From the NCBI RefSeq assembly GCF_019923725.1, contig NZ_JAHXRI010000010.1, forward strand, positions 458,636 to 522,635: DNA of 64,000 nt, given 5' to 3'. Source of the stretch: Zwartia hollandica (GTDB lineage: Bacteria > Pseudomonadota > Gammaproteobacteria > Burkholderiales > Burkholderiaceae_B). Position 1 is the first letter of the stretch; each line of letters begins with the position of its first letter. This document shows positions 34,779 through 45,430 of this stretch, piece by piece. The position numbers were made by a program, and so were the translations under genes. The notes beneath the pieces were generated by a model that ran no database searches, was not told the DNA's origin, and worked only from the letters and a program-made list of their open reading frames with translations.

Positions 34779-34876
34779 GATTTACTCCAAATATGTGTCA
34801 GCGCGCGTCATTTTAACCCAAGTATCAGGGAAATCCCGCCCTGAAAAAGGCCTAACCGAGGGTAAAAACCGGGCGA

Positions 34877-35635
34877 CTAGCCCATTTTAAAGCCGCCATC
34901 CACATAGAGGACCTGTCCCGTCACATAACTGGCGAGATCTGACACCAAGAATCCGACCGCATTTGCCACCTCTTGTGCCTGGCCATAGCGCTTGAGCAAG
35001 ATATTACGCTTGACCTCATCCTCAGCCAAATCGCGCACTTGCTGAGACATCTCCGTTTCAATCACCCCGGGCGCCACGGCGTTGACCAAGATTTTGCGAG
35101 GGGCCAGCTCGACCGCTAACGCACGCGTCAAGGCATCCACGGCTCCTTTACTCGCCGCGTAATTGGCCTGCCCTCTCCCCGCCTTGTTGCCAGCAACCGA
35201 CGATAAATTGACAATACGACCAGCCCGCTGGGACATCATGTACGGAATGACGGGCCGGGTCACGTTGAAAACACCACCAACGTTGGTGTTGAGCACATCC
35301 GAAATTTCGTCGTCTTCCATCGCTGCCATTAAGTTATCGCGCACGACGCCAGCATTATTGACGAGGATATCGATGCGTTCGCAACGCTCGGCTACCGCCT
35401 CAACCGCAGCCGCGCAAGCGGCTGAGTCGCTCACATCCACCTGCATTGCGGTAGCTTGACCACCGGCTGCCTGCACACCCGCGACGACCTCGTTGGCGGC
35501 CGCTTCATTACCCCGATAAAAGAACGTCACATTGGCGCCCTGACCTGCCAATAGCTCGACAATTGCGCGACCAATGCCACGCGAGCCGCCTGTAACGATT
35601 GCAACCTTGCCAGAAAGTCCTGATTCAAATGCCAT
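34877..35635 (-). CDS. fabG: 3-oxoacyl-ACP reductase FabG-like
   Basis: A 252-residue NADPH-dependent SDR. The cofactor motif is VTGGSRGIGRAIVELLA, then NNAGVVRDNLMAAMEDDE, the catalytic triad in NLSSVAGNKAGRGQANYAASKG (Ser, Tyr, Lys) and VAPGVIETEM. These are full FabG signatures. The start is either the ATG at 35635 or the TTG at 35644 that overlaps the upstream stop. In this operon it would reduce the 3-oxoacyl intermediate; it is not next to fabD/acpP, so it is probably a pathway-specific paralogue. Confidence 0.88.
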   Translation of the reverse strand: MAFESGLSGKVAIVTGGSRGIGRAIVELLAGQGANVTFFYRGNEAAANEVVAGVQAAGGQATAMQVDVSDSAACAAAVEAVAERCERIDILVNNAGVVRDNLMAAMEDDEISDVLNTNVGGVFNVTRPVIPYMMSQRAGRIVNLSSVAGNKAGRGQANYAASKGAVDALTRALAVELAPRKILVNAVAPGVIETEMSQQVRDLAEDEVKRNILLKRYGQAQEVANAVGFLVSDLASYVTGQVLYVDGGFKMG

Positions 35636-35640
35636 CGTGA

Positions 35641-36396
35641 TCAACCCGAAATCGCAAAGCCGCCATCCACCACAAGGGTGTGGCCATTAACCCAAGCAGC
35701 CTCAGGCAAGCACAACAGATACACCGCATCGGCAACGTTCGTGGGCAACAAGCTGGGTCCGGCCGGCGTGCGTGCCGCAAACTCCGACAAGACCTGCTCT
35801 CGATTCGGAAAATGGCTCAAGGCATCAGTATCTACAACACCCGCGGAGACAGTGTTCACGCGAATGCCACGCGGCCCTAACTCTTGGGCAAGTGTGCGTA
35901 CCAAGGACTCTAGCGCGGCTTTCGATGCACCAATAAACCCATAATGTGGCATCGCTCGCTGAGCACCCAAACTCGACATGGCTATGATGCGCCCCCCGTC
36001 CTTCATCAGCGGGGCCGCATGCTGCGCAAGCAAGTTAACTGCAAACGCGTTGGTTTCAAGGCACCAACGGAAATGTTTGAGCGTCATGTCCATCGCTGGT
36101 TTCAACACGCCTGAGGCCGCATTGCTAATGACGATATCTAGACGACCGAATTCTTTAGTGATGATCTCAAACATCTCAGTCACGCTATCAGGCACGCCCA
36201 CACTGGCTTGCACAGCAATTGCCCGACGACCCATTGCGCGAACCTCTGCGCAGACCGCCTCGGCTTCATCCGAGCTGTTGTAATAATTGGCGATGATGTC
36301 ACAACCGGCCGATGCCAGCTTGAGCGCGCAGGCGCGCCCAATGCCGCGCGCGGCTCCGGTGACTAAGGCAACTTTGCCAGACAGGGGCAGACTCAT
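35641..36396 (-). CDS. fabL: FabL-type enoyl-ACP reductase (SDR)
   Basis: A 251-residue SDR that carries the marks of Bacillus FabL rather than Fab[54 protein letters not shown] and TPAGPSL. The cofactor loop is [17 protein letters not shown]. FabL reduces the trans-2 double bond of enoyl-ACP with NADPH and is resistant to triclosan. First gene of the operon; its presence implies that the product chain is at least partly saturated. The family call is by recalled motif similarity, so a FabG-like function remains possible. Confidence 0.78.
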   Translation of the reverse strand: MSLPLSGKVALVTGAARGIGRACALKLASAGCDIIANYYNSSDEAEAVCAEVRAMGRRAIAVQASVGVPDSVTEMFEIITKEFGRLDIVISNAASGVLKPAMDMTLKHFRWCLETNAFAVNLLAQHAAPLMKDGGRIIAMSSLGAQRAMPHYGFIGASKAALESLVRTLAQELGPRGIRVNTVSAGVVDTDALSHFPNREQVLSEFAARTPAGPSLLPTNVADAVYLLCLPEAAWVNGHTLVVDGGFAISG

Positions 36397-36538
36397 GATA
36401 GGGGATCGCTCCGAAGGAAAGGCAAAGTTTAACCAAGATCGAGGTCAACGAACAATTCTGAGGCTCTTTCCTGAGCCAAGACTTCTCGGGCATCTTACAA
36501 TGTCAGATCTGTTCGCCTATTCCACTAAAGGATTCAGC

Positions 36539-38062
36539 ATGTCCAAGCAGCCTCCGATGCCCGCCATTCCCGCTCTCGCCTCACACTGGATTCAAGGCAA
36601 GTCTGTCGCCGTTGCAGGCGCGCGCAATCAGGACGTCTTTAACCCCGCAACGGGCGAAGCTTCGCGCAAAGTGGAACTTGCCTCGACCGAAACAGTTGCC
36701 GCCGCCGTTGCCAGTGCCAAGAGCGCCTTCGCGGCCTGGGCTGACACACCGCCTCTGCGTCGCTCGCGGATCATGAATAACTTTTTAGCGTTGCTTAACG
36801 CACGCAAGGACGAACTGGCTTCGATCATTACGCAGGAGCACGGCAAAGTCTTCACAGATGCCCAGGGTGAAGTCATGCGCGGCATTGATATTGTGGAGTT
36901 CGCCTGCGGCATCCCTCAACTACTCAAAGGCGACTTTACTGATCAAGTATCTACCGGGATCGACAACTGGACCTTACGTCAACCGCTAGGTGTGGTGGCG
37001 GGCATCACGCCCTTTAACTTTCCTTGCATGGTCCCCTGCTGGATGTTCCCTGTCGCGATTGCAGCCGGCAACTGCTTTATTTTGAAACCCAGCGAACGCG
37101 ACCCTTCGGCAGCGATTTTCATGGCACAACTTCTAAAAGAAGCTGGCTTGCCTGATGGCGTGTTCAACGTCGTGCAAGGCGACAAAGTTGCGGTAGACGG
37201 CTTACTCGAACACCCAGACGTCAAGGCCATTAGTTTTGTCGGCTCGACACCAATTGCCCAATACATTTATCAGCGCGGAGCAGACCTTGGCAAGCGCGTG
37301 CAAGCACTCGGTGGCGCCAAAAACCATATGGTTGTGATGCCCGATGCAGATATCGAACAGGCTGTGGACGGACTGATCGGCGCGGCCTATGGCTCGGCAG
37401 GCGAACGTTGCATGGCGATCTCGGTAGCCGTGTTGGTGGGAGATGTGGCAGACAAGATCGTGCCTTTGCTAGCTGAGCGTGCCAAAACCTTAAAAATTAA
37501 GAATGGTCTTGAACTCGACGCTGAAATGGGCCCAATTGTGACGCGTCAAGCACTCGAACGGATCGAGGGTTATATCGATATCGGCGTGAAGGAAGGTGCC
37601 AAGCTCGTCGTCGACGGTCGCGGGATCAAAGTGCCTGGCCATGAGCAGGGCTTTTTTACCGGGGGTTCGCTGTTTGATCACGTCACCCCCGAGATGCGCA
37701 TCTACAAAGAAGAGATTTTTGGACCCGTGCTGTCTTGCGTGCGTGTCAAAGACTTCGCACAAGCGGTCGAACTCATCAACGCGCATGAGTTTGGCAATGG
37801 TGTGTCCTGCTACACGCGCGACGGCAACGTCGCACGTGAGTTCGGCCGTCGCATCCAAGTAGGCATGGTGGGCATTAACGTGCCTATTCCTGTCCCTATG
37901 GCATGGCACGGCTTTGGTGGCTGGAAGAAGAGCTTGTTCGGGGACATGCATGCGTACGGCGAAGAAGGCGTGCGCTTCTACACCAAACAAAAATCGATCA
38001 TGCAGCGCTGGCCAGAAACGATTGGCAAAGGCGCCGAGTTCGTGATGCCCACCTCAAAATAA
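36539..38062 (+). CDS. mmsA: Methylmalonate-semialdehyde dehydrogenase (CoA-acylating)
   Basis: A 507-residue aldehyde dehydrogenase that converts methylmalonate or malonate semialdehyde to propionyl- or acetyl-CoA in valine, inositol or beta-alanine breakdown. Key parts are [10 protein letters not shown] at the start, [29 protein letters not shown], the catalytic Cys in [11 protein letters not shown] and NPIPVPM-like [20 protein letters not shown] start at 36539, with AAAGGA upstream. Divergent from the fabL operon, with 142 bases between, and no valine-pathway partner is adjacent. Confidence 0.93.
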   Translation: MSKQPPMPAIPALASHWIQGKSVAVAGARNQDVFNPATGEASRKVELASTETVAAAVASAKSAFAAWADTPPLRRSRIMNNFLALLNARKDELASIITQEHGKVFTDAQGEVMRGIDIVEFACGIPQLLKGDFTDQVSTGIDNWTLRQPLGVVAGITPFNFPCMVPCWMFPVAIAAGNCFILKPSERDPSAAIFMAQLLKEAGLPDGVFNVVQGDKVAVDGLLEHPDVKAISFVGSTPIAQYIYQRGADLGKRVQALGGAKNHMVVMPDADIEQAVDGLIGAAYGSAGERCMAISVAVLVGDVADKIVPLLAERAKTLKIKNGLELDAEMGPIVTRQALERIEGYIDIGVKEGAKLVVDGRGIKVPGHEQGFFTGGSLFDHVTPEMRIYKEEIFGPVLSCVRVKDFAQAVELINAHEFGNGVSCYTRDGNVAREFGRRIQVGMVGINVPIPVPMAWHGFGGWKKSLFGDMHAYGEEGVRFYTKQKSIMQRWPETIGKGAEFVMPTSK

Positions 38063-38076
38063 GCGGCGAGCTTCGT

Positions 38077-38769
38077 ATGTCAAAAAGGGCTGTGTGCTTA
38101 CTGAGCGGCGGCTTAGATTCAACAACATCACTAGCAATTGCCCAGAGCGAGGGCTTTGAAGTCTACGCTCTGAGCTTTCGCTACGGACAGCGTCATTCCA
38201 TTGAACTCGAAAAAGCAGCTTCCTTTGCAAAGCTGCGCAGCGTGACTCGTCATGTGATCCTAGACATCGACCTGCGCAGCTTTGGTGGCTCGGCACTGAC
38301 GGCAGATATACCCGTCCCCAAAGGGCATAGCGTCGAAGACATTTCCACTGGCATACCGATCACCTATGTACCTGCGCGCAACACGATCTTTTTGAGCTTC
38401 GCGTTAGGCTGGGCGGAAGTGCTAGGCGCCCAAGACATCTTCGTGGGCGTCAATGCGATGGATTACAGTGGCTACCCAGACTGCCGTCCCGAATACATTG
38501 CCGCATTTGAACATCTTGGAAATCTCGCCACCCAAGCAGGTGTAGAGGGCCACCAGCGCCTCAAGATTCGCGCACCACTCGTGAAAATGACCAAAGCGGA
38601 CATCATTCGCAAAGGCATGGAGCTCGGCGTTGATTTCGCAGAAACCACCAGCTGTTACGACCCAGGCCCAACCGGCGCACCTTGCAAGCAATGCGACTCA
38701 TGCCTGCTGCGCGCTAAGGGTTTTAGTGAAGTTGGCATCGCAGATCCGCTAGATGCCAAGTTCAAATAA
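38077..38769 (+). CDS. queC: 7-cyano-7-deazaguanine synthase QueC
   Basis: Makes preQ0 from 7-carboxy-7-deazaguanine, ATP and ammonia in queuosine synthesis. It is 230 residues with the PP-loop [13 protein letters not shown], the [14 protein letters not shown] segment and the zinc site [17 protein letters not shown]. The ATG at 38077 is 15 bases after mmsA, preceded by GGCGAG. The gene is probably read from its own or the mmsA promoter; other queuosine genes are not in the window. A terminator follows. Confidence 0.95.
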   Translation: MSKRAVCLLSGGLDSTTSLAIAQSEGFEVYALSFRYGQRHSIELEKAASFAKLRSVTRHVILDIDLRSFGGSALTADIPVPKGHSVEDISTGIPITYVPARNTIFLSFALGWAEVLGAQDIFVGVNAMDYSGYPDCRPEYIAAFEHLGNLATQAGVEGHQRLKIRAPLVKMTKADIIRKGMELGVDFAETTSCYDPGPTGAPCKQCDSCLLRAKGFSEVGIADPLDAKFK

Positions 38770-38771
38770 TT

Positions 38772-38801
38772 AAACTTGCCGCCAGCTAATGCGGCAAGTT
38801 T
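38772..38801. terminator. Terminator hairpin between convergent queC and dctM
   Basis: AAACTTGCCGC (38772-38782) pairs perfectly with GCGGCAAGTTT (38791-38801) around an eight-base loop, in the 34-base gap between the two stop codons. Its A- and T-flanks are short but make it usable in both directions. Confidence 0.75.
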
Positions 38802-38803
38802 AT

Positions 38804-40072
38804 CTACTGAAATGCCAGCGAGAAACCTGGTACATAAGTCACCAACATCAGCACCACTAGCATGATGCCAACAAACGGCCAGATCTTGCTCGCCACATCG
38901 CTAAGCTTGAGTCCGCTAATGGCCATGCCTACAAACAAACAATAACCAATTGGTGGCGCTGCCATACCAATCGCAACGTTCGTGACAATAATCGTACCGA
39001 AGTGAATCGGATCAATCTGAAAGCTGTTGGCGATCGCGATTAGCAGCGGCCCCAACACCACCATGATCGCGATCTCGTCCATGACTGCAGCAAGCAAGAA
39101 AAATGCAATATTCAGGACCAGCAGCATGAGCCATTTTTCTTGAATGTTTGCAGTGAGCCACGCAGCGAGCTTCGGCGCAAGTTGCTCTTGGGCCACAAGA
39201 ATTCCGAAGCCGGTCGAAAACATAATGATCGCCATCACGATCGAGGTAATTTTGAGTGAACGCCAAACGATTGGACCGATATCGGCAATTTTTAGACGCT
39301 TCTCAATAAACATGCCGACAAGAATCGCATAAACACAACTAACAACCGCCGCCTCGGTTGGAGTAAACACGCCGCCGTATATGCCTCCGAGTACGATCGC
39401 TGGTGCAAGAAGAGCCCAAATCCCATCTCGTAGCGCCTGGCGAATCTCAACAAAAGAAGCCCGACTTTGCACGGGAATCTTGTTGCGCCGAGCATAAATC
39501 CAACACACTGCAGACAGTCCAAGGGCCATGATCAAGCCAGGAACAATACCCGCGCTAAACAATCGCGAAATAGATTGCTCAGCAATCACACCCCAAATCA
39601 CAAACGCAATCGAAGGTGGAATCAGCGGAGCCAGAATTCCCGCACTCACTGCAAGCGCGGTAGCAAAACCCTTGTCATAGCCTCGCGCAGCCATCGCCGG
39701 AATCATAATGGCGCCAATCGCAGCGGTCGTTGCGGGTGCGGACCCAGAAATCGCTGCAAACACTGTCGCGGCGACAACAGTGACGTGTCCGAGACCACCC
39801 GTGAGATGGCGCACAAACACATCTGCAACCTTGACGAGTCTTGCCGACAAACCGCCCGCAGTCATCAACTCACCGGCAAGCATAAAAAATGGGATTGCAA
39901 GCAGCGAAAAAGATTGCGTACCTGCGACCATACTCTGAGGCATCAGCATGGGCTCAATACCCGAAACCACTAAAGAGACGGCCACCACAATACCAATACC
40001 AAATGCAAACGGCACACCCAGCAGCATCAGCACGCCAAAGCCAGCCGACAATAACCAAGCTGTGCTACTCAT
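38804..40072 (-). CDS. dctM: TRAP transporter large permease DctM
   Basis: The 422-residue, 12-helix ion-coupled translocating subunit of a TRAP transporter. Typical segments are GVPFAFGIGIVVA, LLAIPFFMLAGELMTAGG, ISGSAPATTAAIGAIMIPAM and MAAPPIGYCLFVGM. It overlaps dctQ by eight bases. Part of dctPQM; substrate probably a carboxylate, but the ligand cannot be read. Confidence 0.93.
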   Translation of the reverse strand: MSSTAWLLSAGFGVLMLLGVPFAFGIGIVVAVSLVVSGIEPMLMPQSMVAGTQSFSLLAIPFFMLAGELMTAGGLSARLVKVADVFVRHLTGGLGHVTVVAATVFAAISGSAPATTAAIGAIMIPAMAARGYDKGFATALAVSAGILAPLIPPSIAFVIWGVIAEQSISRLFSAGIVPGLIMALGLSAVCWIYARRNKIPVQSRASFVEIRQALRDGIWALLAPAIVLGGIYGGVFTPTEAAVVSCVYAILVGMFIEKRLKIADIGPIVWRSLKITSIVMAIIMFSTGFGILVAQEQLAPKLAAWLTANIQEKWLMLLVLNIAFFLLAAVMDEIAIMVVLGPLLIAIANSFQIDPIHFGTIIVTNVAIGMAAPPIGYCLFVGMAISGLKLSDVASKIWPFVGIMLVVLMLVTYVPGFSLAFQ

Positions 40073-40535
40073 TTAACGACTCCGCATGCGGCAATAAACG
40101 CTCAAATGAAAACAAGGCAAGCAACACGCCAAAAGCAGGCGCAAGCGCATAAAGGAGCTCAATTGGAAAACCAATGGCAGCAGAGGTGGCGCCCCGAGTC
40201 TCCACCATATACTGCCAGCCGTAAACTGCCAGGAAGACGCCAAGCGCACATAACATCAACGAAATCAAACGCTCAAGCGCCCACCGCAAAGAGGAAGGCA
40301 AGACGTTTAGCAACAAATCCATTCGCGCATGCGTCATGCGACGCACGCCGATAGCTGTCGCAATGACAACTACCCAGCCAAAGCCGAGAAGCGCTAATTC
40401 CTCGCTCCAGGAGAGAGGAATTCCAAACACATAACGCAAGAAGACCTGCGCCGCCAGCGCCAAAAGCATGAGCAGCACAACAACGACCGCTACATACTTG
40501 AGGAGCTTCTCTACCAAATCACAAAAGCGACGCAT
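40065..40535 (-). CDS. dctQ: TRAP transporter small permease DctQ
   Basis: A 156-residue protein with four membrane helices, the small subunit of the TRAP permease. It shows FLRYVFGIPLSWSEELALLGFGWVV, where the PLSWSEE motif is the DctQ hallmark. It lies between dctP (13 bases) and dctM (overlap). Confidence 0.92.
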   Translation of the reverse strand: MRRFCDLVEKLLKYVAVVVVLLMLLALAAQVFLRYVFGIPLSWSEELALLGFGWVVVIATAIGVRRMTHARMDLLLNVLPSSLRWALERLISLMLCALGVFLAVYGWQYMVETRGATSAAIGFPIELLYALAPAFGVLLALFSFERLLPHAESLNE

Positions 40536-40548
40536 GAGTCAGTCCAGA

Positions 40549-41544
40549 TTACTTCACTGCGTCGAGCGCTTGATTCATCAACGAATCACCAACAGTCTTG
40601 CGGGCTTTTTCGTAAATGGGTTGTACCGACTGACGGAACGCAGTCACATCACCTACGCTATTAACCGTCATACCCTTCTTTTGCAGGCCGGTTAACAAGT
40701 CCTTGACGTCGCTACCAGCGGCTTTACGCTGAGCAGCAGTCGCCACTTTTCCAGCTTCGATCACCGCTGCACGTTGCTCTGGCGTGAGCTTATCCATCGT
40801 ACGCTTCGAGATAATGAGCTCGATCGCCGAATAGGTGTGATTCGTCAACGACAAGAACTTGGTGACCTCATACATCTTGCTGCTATCGATCACAGCAATC
40901 GGGATCTCAAGGCCATCAATCGTACCCTGCTGCACGGCTGTAAAAGTCTCACCCCAAGCCATTGGGATGGCAGCGCCACCCAGTGACGTAAACATGTCAA
41001 TGAACAGTGGGTTCTGCATCACGCGATACTTAACGCCTTTCACATCAGCCGGCACGGTCACAGGCTTTTTGTTATTGATCATCTGACGGAAGCCACCTTC
41101 CATGTAACCAAGAACAATAATGTTCTTCTTAGCCAACATAGCGGCCAACTCACCACCCAGCTTTCCATCGAGTGCTTTCTGAGCCTGCGCTTCGTTGGAG
41201 TACAAGAAAGGTAGGTCATTAATTTGAAATGCCGGCTCAATCTGAGCAATCACCGCATTCGTGATGATCGCGACATCCACCGTGCCGAACCGCACGCCTT
41301 CCATGACTTGCTTTTCTTCACCGAGCTGGCGATTTGGGTACATCTGGACCTGAATAGAACCCTTAGACAGTTTTTCAACTGCTTCTTTGAATGCGCGAGC
41401 ACCAACAGAGTAAGGGTCCGTAGGACTGTCAGGCGTCGTCCAGCCCATTTTCAAAACAGTTTGAGCACTCGAGATTGCAGGCATAGAAAACGCGCATACA
41501 GCCGAAACCAAGGCCGAGAGCGCGAGCATGTTGCGTCGTTTCAT
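40549..41544 (-). CDS. dctP: TRAP transporter substrate-binding protein DctP
   Basis: A 331-residue periplasmic binding protein. The signal peptide ends around ISSAQT. It begins KMGWTTPDSPTDPYSVGARAF, with MYPNRQLGEEKQVMEGVRFG and the conserved carboxylate-binding Arg in KGVKYRVMQNPLFIDMF. Its role is high-affinity capture of an organic acid. First gene of dctPQM; a lactonase-like amidohydrolase lies just upstream (57 bases) and may use the imported compound. Confidence 0.93.
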   Translation of the reverse strand: MKRRNMLALSALVSAVCAFSMPAISSAQTVLKMGWTTPDSPTDPYSVGARAFKEAVEKLSKGSIQVQMYPNRQLGEEKQVMEGVRFGTVDVAIITNAVIAQIEPAFQINDLPFLYSNEAQAQKALDGKLGGELAAMLAKKNIIVLGYMEGGFRQMINNKKPVTVPADVKGVKYRVMQNPLFIDMFTSLGGAAIPMAWGETFTAVQQGTIDGLEIPIAVIDSSKMYEVTKFLSLTNHTYSAIELIISKRTMDKLTPEQRAAVIEAGKVATAAQRKAAGSDVKDLLTGLQKKGMTVNSVGDVTAFRQSVQPIYEKARKTVGDSLMNQALDAVK

Positions 41545-41601
41545 TGGGAAGTCTCCTAAATAGATAAAAACGATAAAGCACTAACGTGATGAAGTGAAAA
41601 C

Positions 41602-42474
41602 TTAAGCAATAAATGTTGGAAAGTCATAGAGCACCTCAGGATTGCGCACCAGTATCTGTTGACGCAAGCCTTCTGTGGACAACCAATCGAATACGGCGTC
41701 GGCGATATCGCCGTCATTGGGCATAGGCGTAGGAATGTTTGGATGAGGCCAATCCGTTCCCCAAACCAAGCGATCCGTGCGAGTTGCCAACAGTGCATCC
41801 ACGAAGGGGTGAATCGCTGCCCATTTGTTTGTAGCCTCCACCACCCGGTATGCGCCAGACAGCTTGACCCATGCCGTGCCCTCTTTTACTAATGCGCACA
41901 TATTTTGGAACCCCGCATTGCGCACATCCGGTGTTGAGGGATGCCCAAAGTGGTCGAACACAACGGGCACACCCAGCTTTGCTGCCCAAGAGGGGATGCC
42001 CGGCTGCGCACTCACATCCACCAAAAACTGAATGTGCCAACCGAAGGGCTTGATCCGCTCGGCCAGCGCCTCCGCGTCGCTCAATTGATTTCCACCGGCA
42101 AACAGGATATTGACCCGTGCACCACGCGTCCCCGCTTTGTGCAGACGTTCAATTTCTGCTTCAGGGGTATCGGCTGCTAGCACGCCCACCGCGCGCAACC
42201 TGCCCGGATGCGCCTGCATGGTGTCGTAAAGCGTTCGGTGATCGTAACCATAGACGGACGGATGCACTAAGACCGCACGGTCAGCACCGATCGTATCGTT
42301 CATTTTCTCAAATGCGGCCCAGGGCGCAAGGCTCGGCGTATAAGAGCGATTCGCGGTGAAGGGATAGGTTTGGGGGTCTTCAAACACGTGGAAGTGACAG
42401 TCCACTGTCCCCCGGGGCAGCCTCTTCTTTGACGCCACCATGGGATCAAAGGGTAAATATTCAGATGTATTCAT
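41602..42474 (-). CDS. Amidohydrolase, 2-pyrone-4,6-dicarboxylate lactonase-like
   Basis: A 290-residue TIM-barrel hydrolase of amidohydrolase family 2. The N-terminal metal motif is GTVDCHFHVFEDP, middle His in FDHFGHPS and the Asp motif RLVWGTDWPHPNIPTPMP. The RSYTPSLAP segment is characteristic of the PDC-lactonase (LigI) group. It precedes the TRAP genes on the same strand, so the likely substrate is a lactone or cyclic dicarboxylate taken up by that transporter. Assignment to LigI itself is not certain. Confidence 0.85.
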   Translation of the reverse strand: MNTSEYLPFDPMVASKKRLPRGTVDCHFHVFEDPQTYPFTANRSYTPSLAPWAAFEKMNDTIGADRAVLVHPSVYGYDHRTLYDTMQAHPGRLRAVGVLAADTPEAEIERLHKAGTRGARVNILFAGGNQLSDAEALAERIKPFGWHIQFLVDVSAQPGIPSWAAKLGVPVVFDHFGHPSTPDVRNAGFQNMCALVKEGTAWVKLSGAYRVVEATNKWAAIHPFVDALLATRTDRLVWGTDWPHPNIPTPMPNDGDIADAVFDWLSTEGLRQQILVRNPEVLYDFPTFIA

Positions 42475-42646
42475 ACTGCAAACCTTGTCGTCCTGACACC
42501 GCTTGGCAAGGCAGTTTGCTCGCGGTTTTGCTCTCGATTGCGCTAGACGATATCACAGGCACAACTCGCCGAATACCTGATTAAACCAAACAACCTTGAG
42601 GCCGAGTGCTCTATTGGGGTAATTGCCTACATCCGGGGCTGGCCGA

Positions 42647-43654
42647 TCAAGCCAAGCGCCTACCCGTAGATGCGTCAAAACGGTGCGTACGATCAGTGCG
42701 CGGCTTAATTCGCACAGAGGCACCAACGGCGGGGCAAGCCTGGTCTTCGTGAATGCGCACAATCAACACATCCTGATTAAGTTGGCAATACACCAAGCGT
42801 TCAGCACCCAAGAGTTCAACAGCAACTACCTGCGCCTCCCAACCGTCGTTTGCAAAGTCCAGGTGCTCGGGACGAACACCCAAAATCGTTCCTGCATCAA
42901 CACCTGGAACGTTTTTCAGTAAGTTCATGGGGGGCGACCCAATAAAGCTCGCAACAAACGTTGTCGCCGGCTTGCTGTACACCTCTTCAGGCGTGCCGAA
43001 TTGTTCCATCACCCCAGCGTTCATCACAATCATGCGCTGCGCCAAGGTCATGGCCTCAACTTGATCGTGCGTGACAAATAACGAGGTAATGCCCAACTCT
43101 CTGTGCAATTTTTGAATTTCAAGACGAGTTTGTGCGCGCAACTTGGCATCCAAGTTAGACAAGGGCTCATCAAACAAAAACACTTGTGGTTGACGCACAA
43201 TTGCCCGACCCATCGCCACGCGCTGACGCTGTCCTCCGGACAGCGCCCGGGGTTTGCGATCTAGATAAGGCATCAGCTCCAAAATTCCGGCGGCCTTCTC
43301 GACGCGCGCACGAATCTCTTCTTTAGGTACTCGCGCAATTTTCAAACCATAGGCCATATTGTCGAAGACGGACATATGCGGATAAAGCGCATAGTTCTGA
43401 AACACCATCGCAATATCACGCTCAGCGGGCTCAAGATTATTCACGACGCGGTCGCTGATAGAAATCGTGCCGTCTGTAATTTCCTCCAGCCCCGCAACCA
43501 TTCGCAGCAAGGTCGATTTGCCACAACCAGATGGGCCAACAATCACGACAAACTCACCGTGCTCGACGTTCGCCGAAAGGTTATGAATGACCTGCACAAA
43601 GCTTTTAGGCGTGCCATAACGCTTAACGACGTTCTGAAATGAAATAGCAGCCAT
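42647..43654 (-). CDS. ugpC: Glycerol-3-phosphate ABC transporter ATPase UgpC
   Basis: ATPase of the sn-glycerol-3-phosphate importer, 335 residues. Walker [14 protein letters not shown], signature [14 protein letters not shown], Walker [16 protein letters not shown], switch VTHDQVEAM, then a C-terminal TOBE-type regulatory domain with GVRPEHLDF. The MalK-like length and position after ugpE, with glpK and glpD nearby, support UgpC. It lies 24 bases after ugpE. Confidence 0.92.
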   Translation of the reverse strand: MAAISFQNVVKRYGTPKSFVQVIHNLSANVEHGEFVVIVGPSGCGKSTLLRMVAGLEEITDGTISISDRVVNNLEPAERDIAMVFQNYALYPHMSVFDNMAYGLKIARVPKEEIRARVEKAAGILELMPYLDRKPRALSGGQRQRVAMGRAIVRQPQVFLFDEPLSNLDAKLRAQTRLEIQKLHRELGITSLFVTHDQVEAMTLAQRMIVMNAGVMEQFGTPEEVYSKPATTFVASFIGSPPMNLLKNVPGVDAGTILGVRPEHLDFANDGWEAQVVAVELLGAERLVYCQLNQDVLIVRIHEDQACPAVGASVRIKPRTDRTHRFDASTGRRLA

Positions 43655-43678
43655 CTCAATATCCGCTTTTTATAGACA

Positions 43679-44539
43679 TTATTTTTCCGAATCCACCAAA
43701 CCCTTCACAAACCACTTTTGCATCAGGATCACAACAAGCGCTGGGGGTAACATTGCCAACATTGCCGTAGCCATCACCACATTCCACTCGGTGTAGGCGT
43801 CTCCAGAAATCAGGCGCCGTATCCCAAGGACCACCGGATACATATCTTCTTTTGTCGTCACCAGCAGCGGCCAAAGGTACTGATTCCAGCCATAAATAAA
43901 CTGAATCACAAATAAGGCGGCGATACTGGTCCGCGATAAGGGCAAGAGAATGTCCCAAAAAAACCGCATGGGTCCCGCTCCATCCATGCGCGCCGCTTCG
44001 ACCAACTCGTCAGGTACGGTCAGAAAGAACTGTCGAAACAAGAAGGTCGCCGTCGCTGACGCAATGAGAGGAATGGTCAAACCGGCGTAAGAATTCAGCA
44101 TCCCGAGACTCGCCACCACGCCATACGTGGGTCCGATGCGGACCTCGACAGGCAACATGAGGGTGATGAAAATCATCCAGAAAATCAGGCCGCGCAAAGG
44201 GAAGCGAAAATAGACGATCGCGAAAGCCGAGAGAATCGAAATCGCAATCTTCCCAAAGCTAATTAACAACGCCGTGACCAGACTCACCCACATCATGGGC
44301 CAAGCAGGATTAATGCGCCCCCCAGCCTCTGTTGAGCCGCCGAAGAGCGCTAGACGATACGTCTCAAACGCATGATCACCTGGCAATAGTGACATCGGCG
44401 TATTCTGCACAATCTGCGCAGTGGTTTGTGTGGAGGCAATAATCGTGACATAAACAGGGAACGCTACGATCAACACCCCAAGTATCAGCACGAGATGCGA
44501 AAGAACTGTTAAGCCGGGTCGACGCTCAATCATGCTCAT
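43679..44539 (-). CDS. ugpE: Glycerol-3-phosphate ABC transporter permease UgpE
   Basis: Inner-membrane permease, 286 residues, six helices. The ATPase-contact loop is [25 protein letters not shown], and the Ugp-type IEWNVVMA-like segment [13 protein letters not shown] near the C-terminus fits UgpE. Its ATG overlaps the ugpA stop by four bases. Confidence 0.91.
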   Translation of the reverse strand: MSMIERRPGLTVLSHLVLILGVLIVAFPVYVTIIASTQTTAQIVQNTPMSLLPGDHAFETYRLALFGGSTEAGGRINPAWPMMWVSLVTALLISFGKIAISILSAFAIVYFRFPLRGLIFWMIFITLMLPVEVRIGPTYGVVASLGMLNSYAGLTIPLIASATATFLFRQFFLTVPDELVEAARMDGAGPMRFFWDILLPLSRTSIAALFVIQFIYGWNQYLWPLLVTTKEDMYPVVLGIRRLISGDAYTEWNVVMATAMLAMLPPALVVILMQKWFVKGLVDSEK

Positions 44540-45420
44540 GCGTATTGGACCTTACGTTCAATAAATCGAAACTGCACAATTGTTAGACAAATTACGATAG
44601 CCATCAAAATGACCGATTGAGCAGCCGAACTTCCCATATCCATCGCCTTAAAGCCGTCGTAGTAAACCTTGTAAACTAGAATTGCCGTCGACTTACCGGG
44701 CCCACCGTGCGTGGTCGCATCAATAATGGCGAAGGTATCAAAAAAAGCATAGACCACATTAATCACTAACAAGAAAAATGTGGTGGGTGACAGCAACGGG
44801 AAGATAATCGTGCGGAAGCGGTACCAGGGCGTCGCCCCATCAATCGCAGCGGCCTCAATCAAAGAGCGTGGTATCGATTGCAGTCCCGCGAGAAAAAATA
44901 AAAAGTTATAAGAAATTTGTTTCCATACTGCGGCGACAACGATCAAGGTCATCGCATCGCGACCATCGAGCATGTGATTCCAATCCACACCGAACCAATG
45001 TAAGGCGAAGGATACGACTCCCATCGGAGAGGCAAAAATAAATACCCATAAGACACCAGCGACCGCCGGGGCAACGGCGTAGGGCCAAATCAAGAGGGTT
45101 TTATAAATATTGGCTGCGCGCAACACCCGGTCCGCCATGACAGCCAACAGCAAAGCTAGACTCAGGCCAACTACGGCCACTAATAGCGAGAAAATAGCGG
45201 TCGTTTGAAACGACTCAAGATACAGCGGATCGTTAAAGAGTCTGGAAAAGTTCTGCCAGCCTACGAATTGCCGAGACAGTCCAAACGCATCCTCTTCGAG
45301 GACACTTTGATACAAGGCCTGACCCGCGGGCCAAAAGAAGAAAATCAACACGATCGCCATCTGGGGTGCAACGAGCAGCCAAGGCAACCATCGAGATTTA
45401 AAGCGAACTTTTTTTTCCAT
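44536..45420 (-). CDS. ugpA: Glycerol-3-phosphate ABC transporter permease UgpA
   Basis: Inner-membrane permease, 294 residues. It has six helices, the EAA loop [22 protein letters not shown] and [20 protein letters not shown], typical of UgpA. The start is 63 bases after ugpB, with a terminator-like hairpin in the gap, so its expression probably depends on partial read-through. Confidence 0.92.
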   Translation of the reverse strand: MEKKVRFKSRWLPWLLVAPQMAIVLIFFFWPAGQALYQSVLEEDAFGLSRQFVGWQNFSRLFNDPLYLESFQTTAIFSLLVAVVGLSLALLLAVMADRVLRAANIYKTLLIWPYAVAPAVAGVLWVFIFASPMGVVSFALHWFGVDWNHMLDGRDAMTLIVVAAVWKQISYNFLFFLAGLQSIPRSLIEAAAIDGATPWYRFRTIIFPLLSPTTFFLLVINVVYAFFDTFAIIDATTHGGPGKSTAILVYKVYYDGFKAMDMGSSAAQSVILMAIVICLTIVQFRFIERKVQYA

Positions 45421-45430
45421 CAGTTTCTAC

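Noticed and set aside
36287-36538. An 84-residue N-terminal extension of the semialdehyde dehydrogenase
   Set aside because: It covers the divergent fabL promoter region and start, matches nothing in the family, and a good ribosome-binding site precedes 36539.
37490-37990. Minus-strand open frame (166 codons) inside mmsA
   Set aside because: Antisense shadow of a well-conserved gene.
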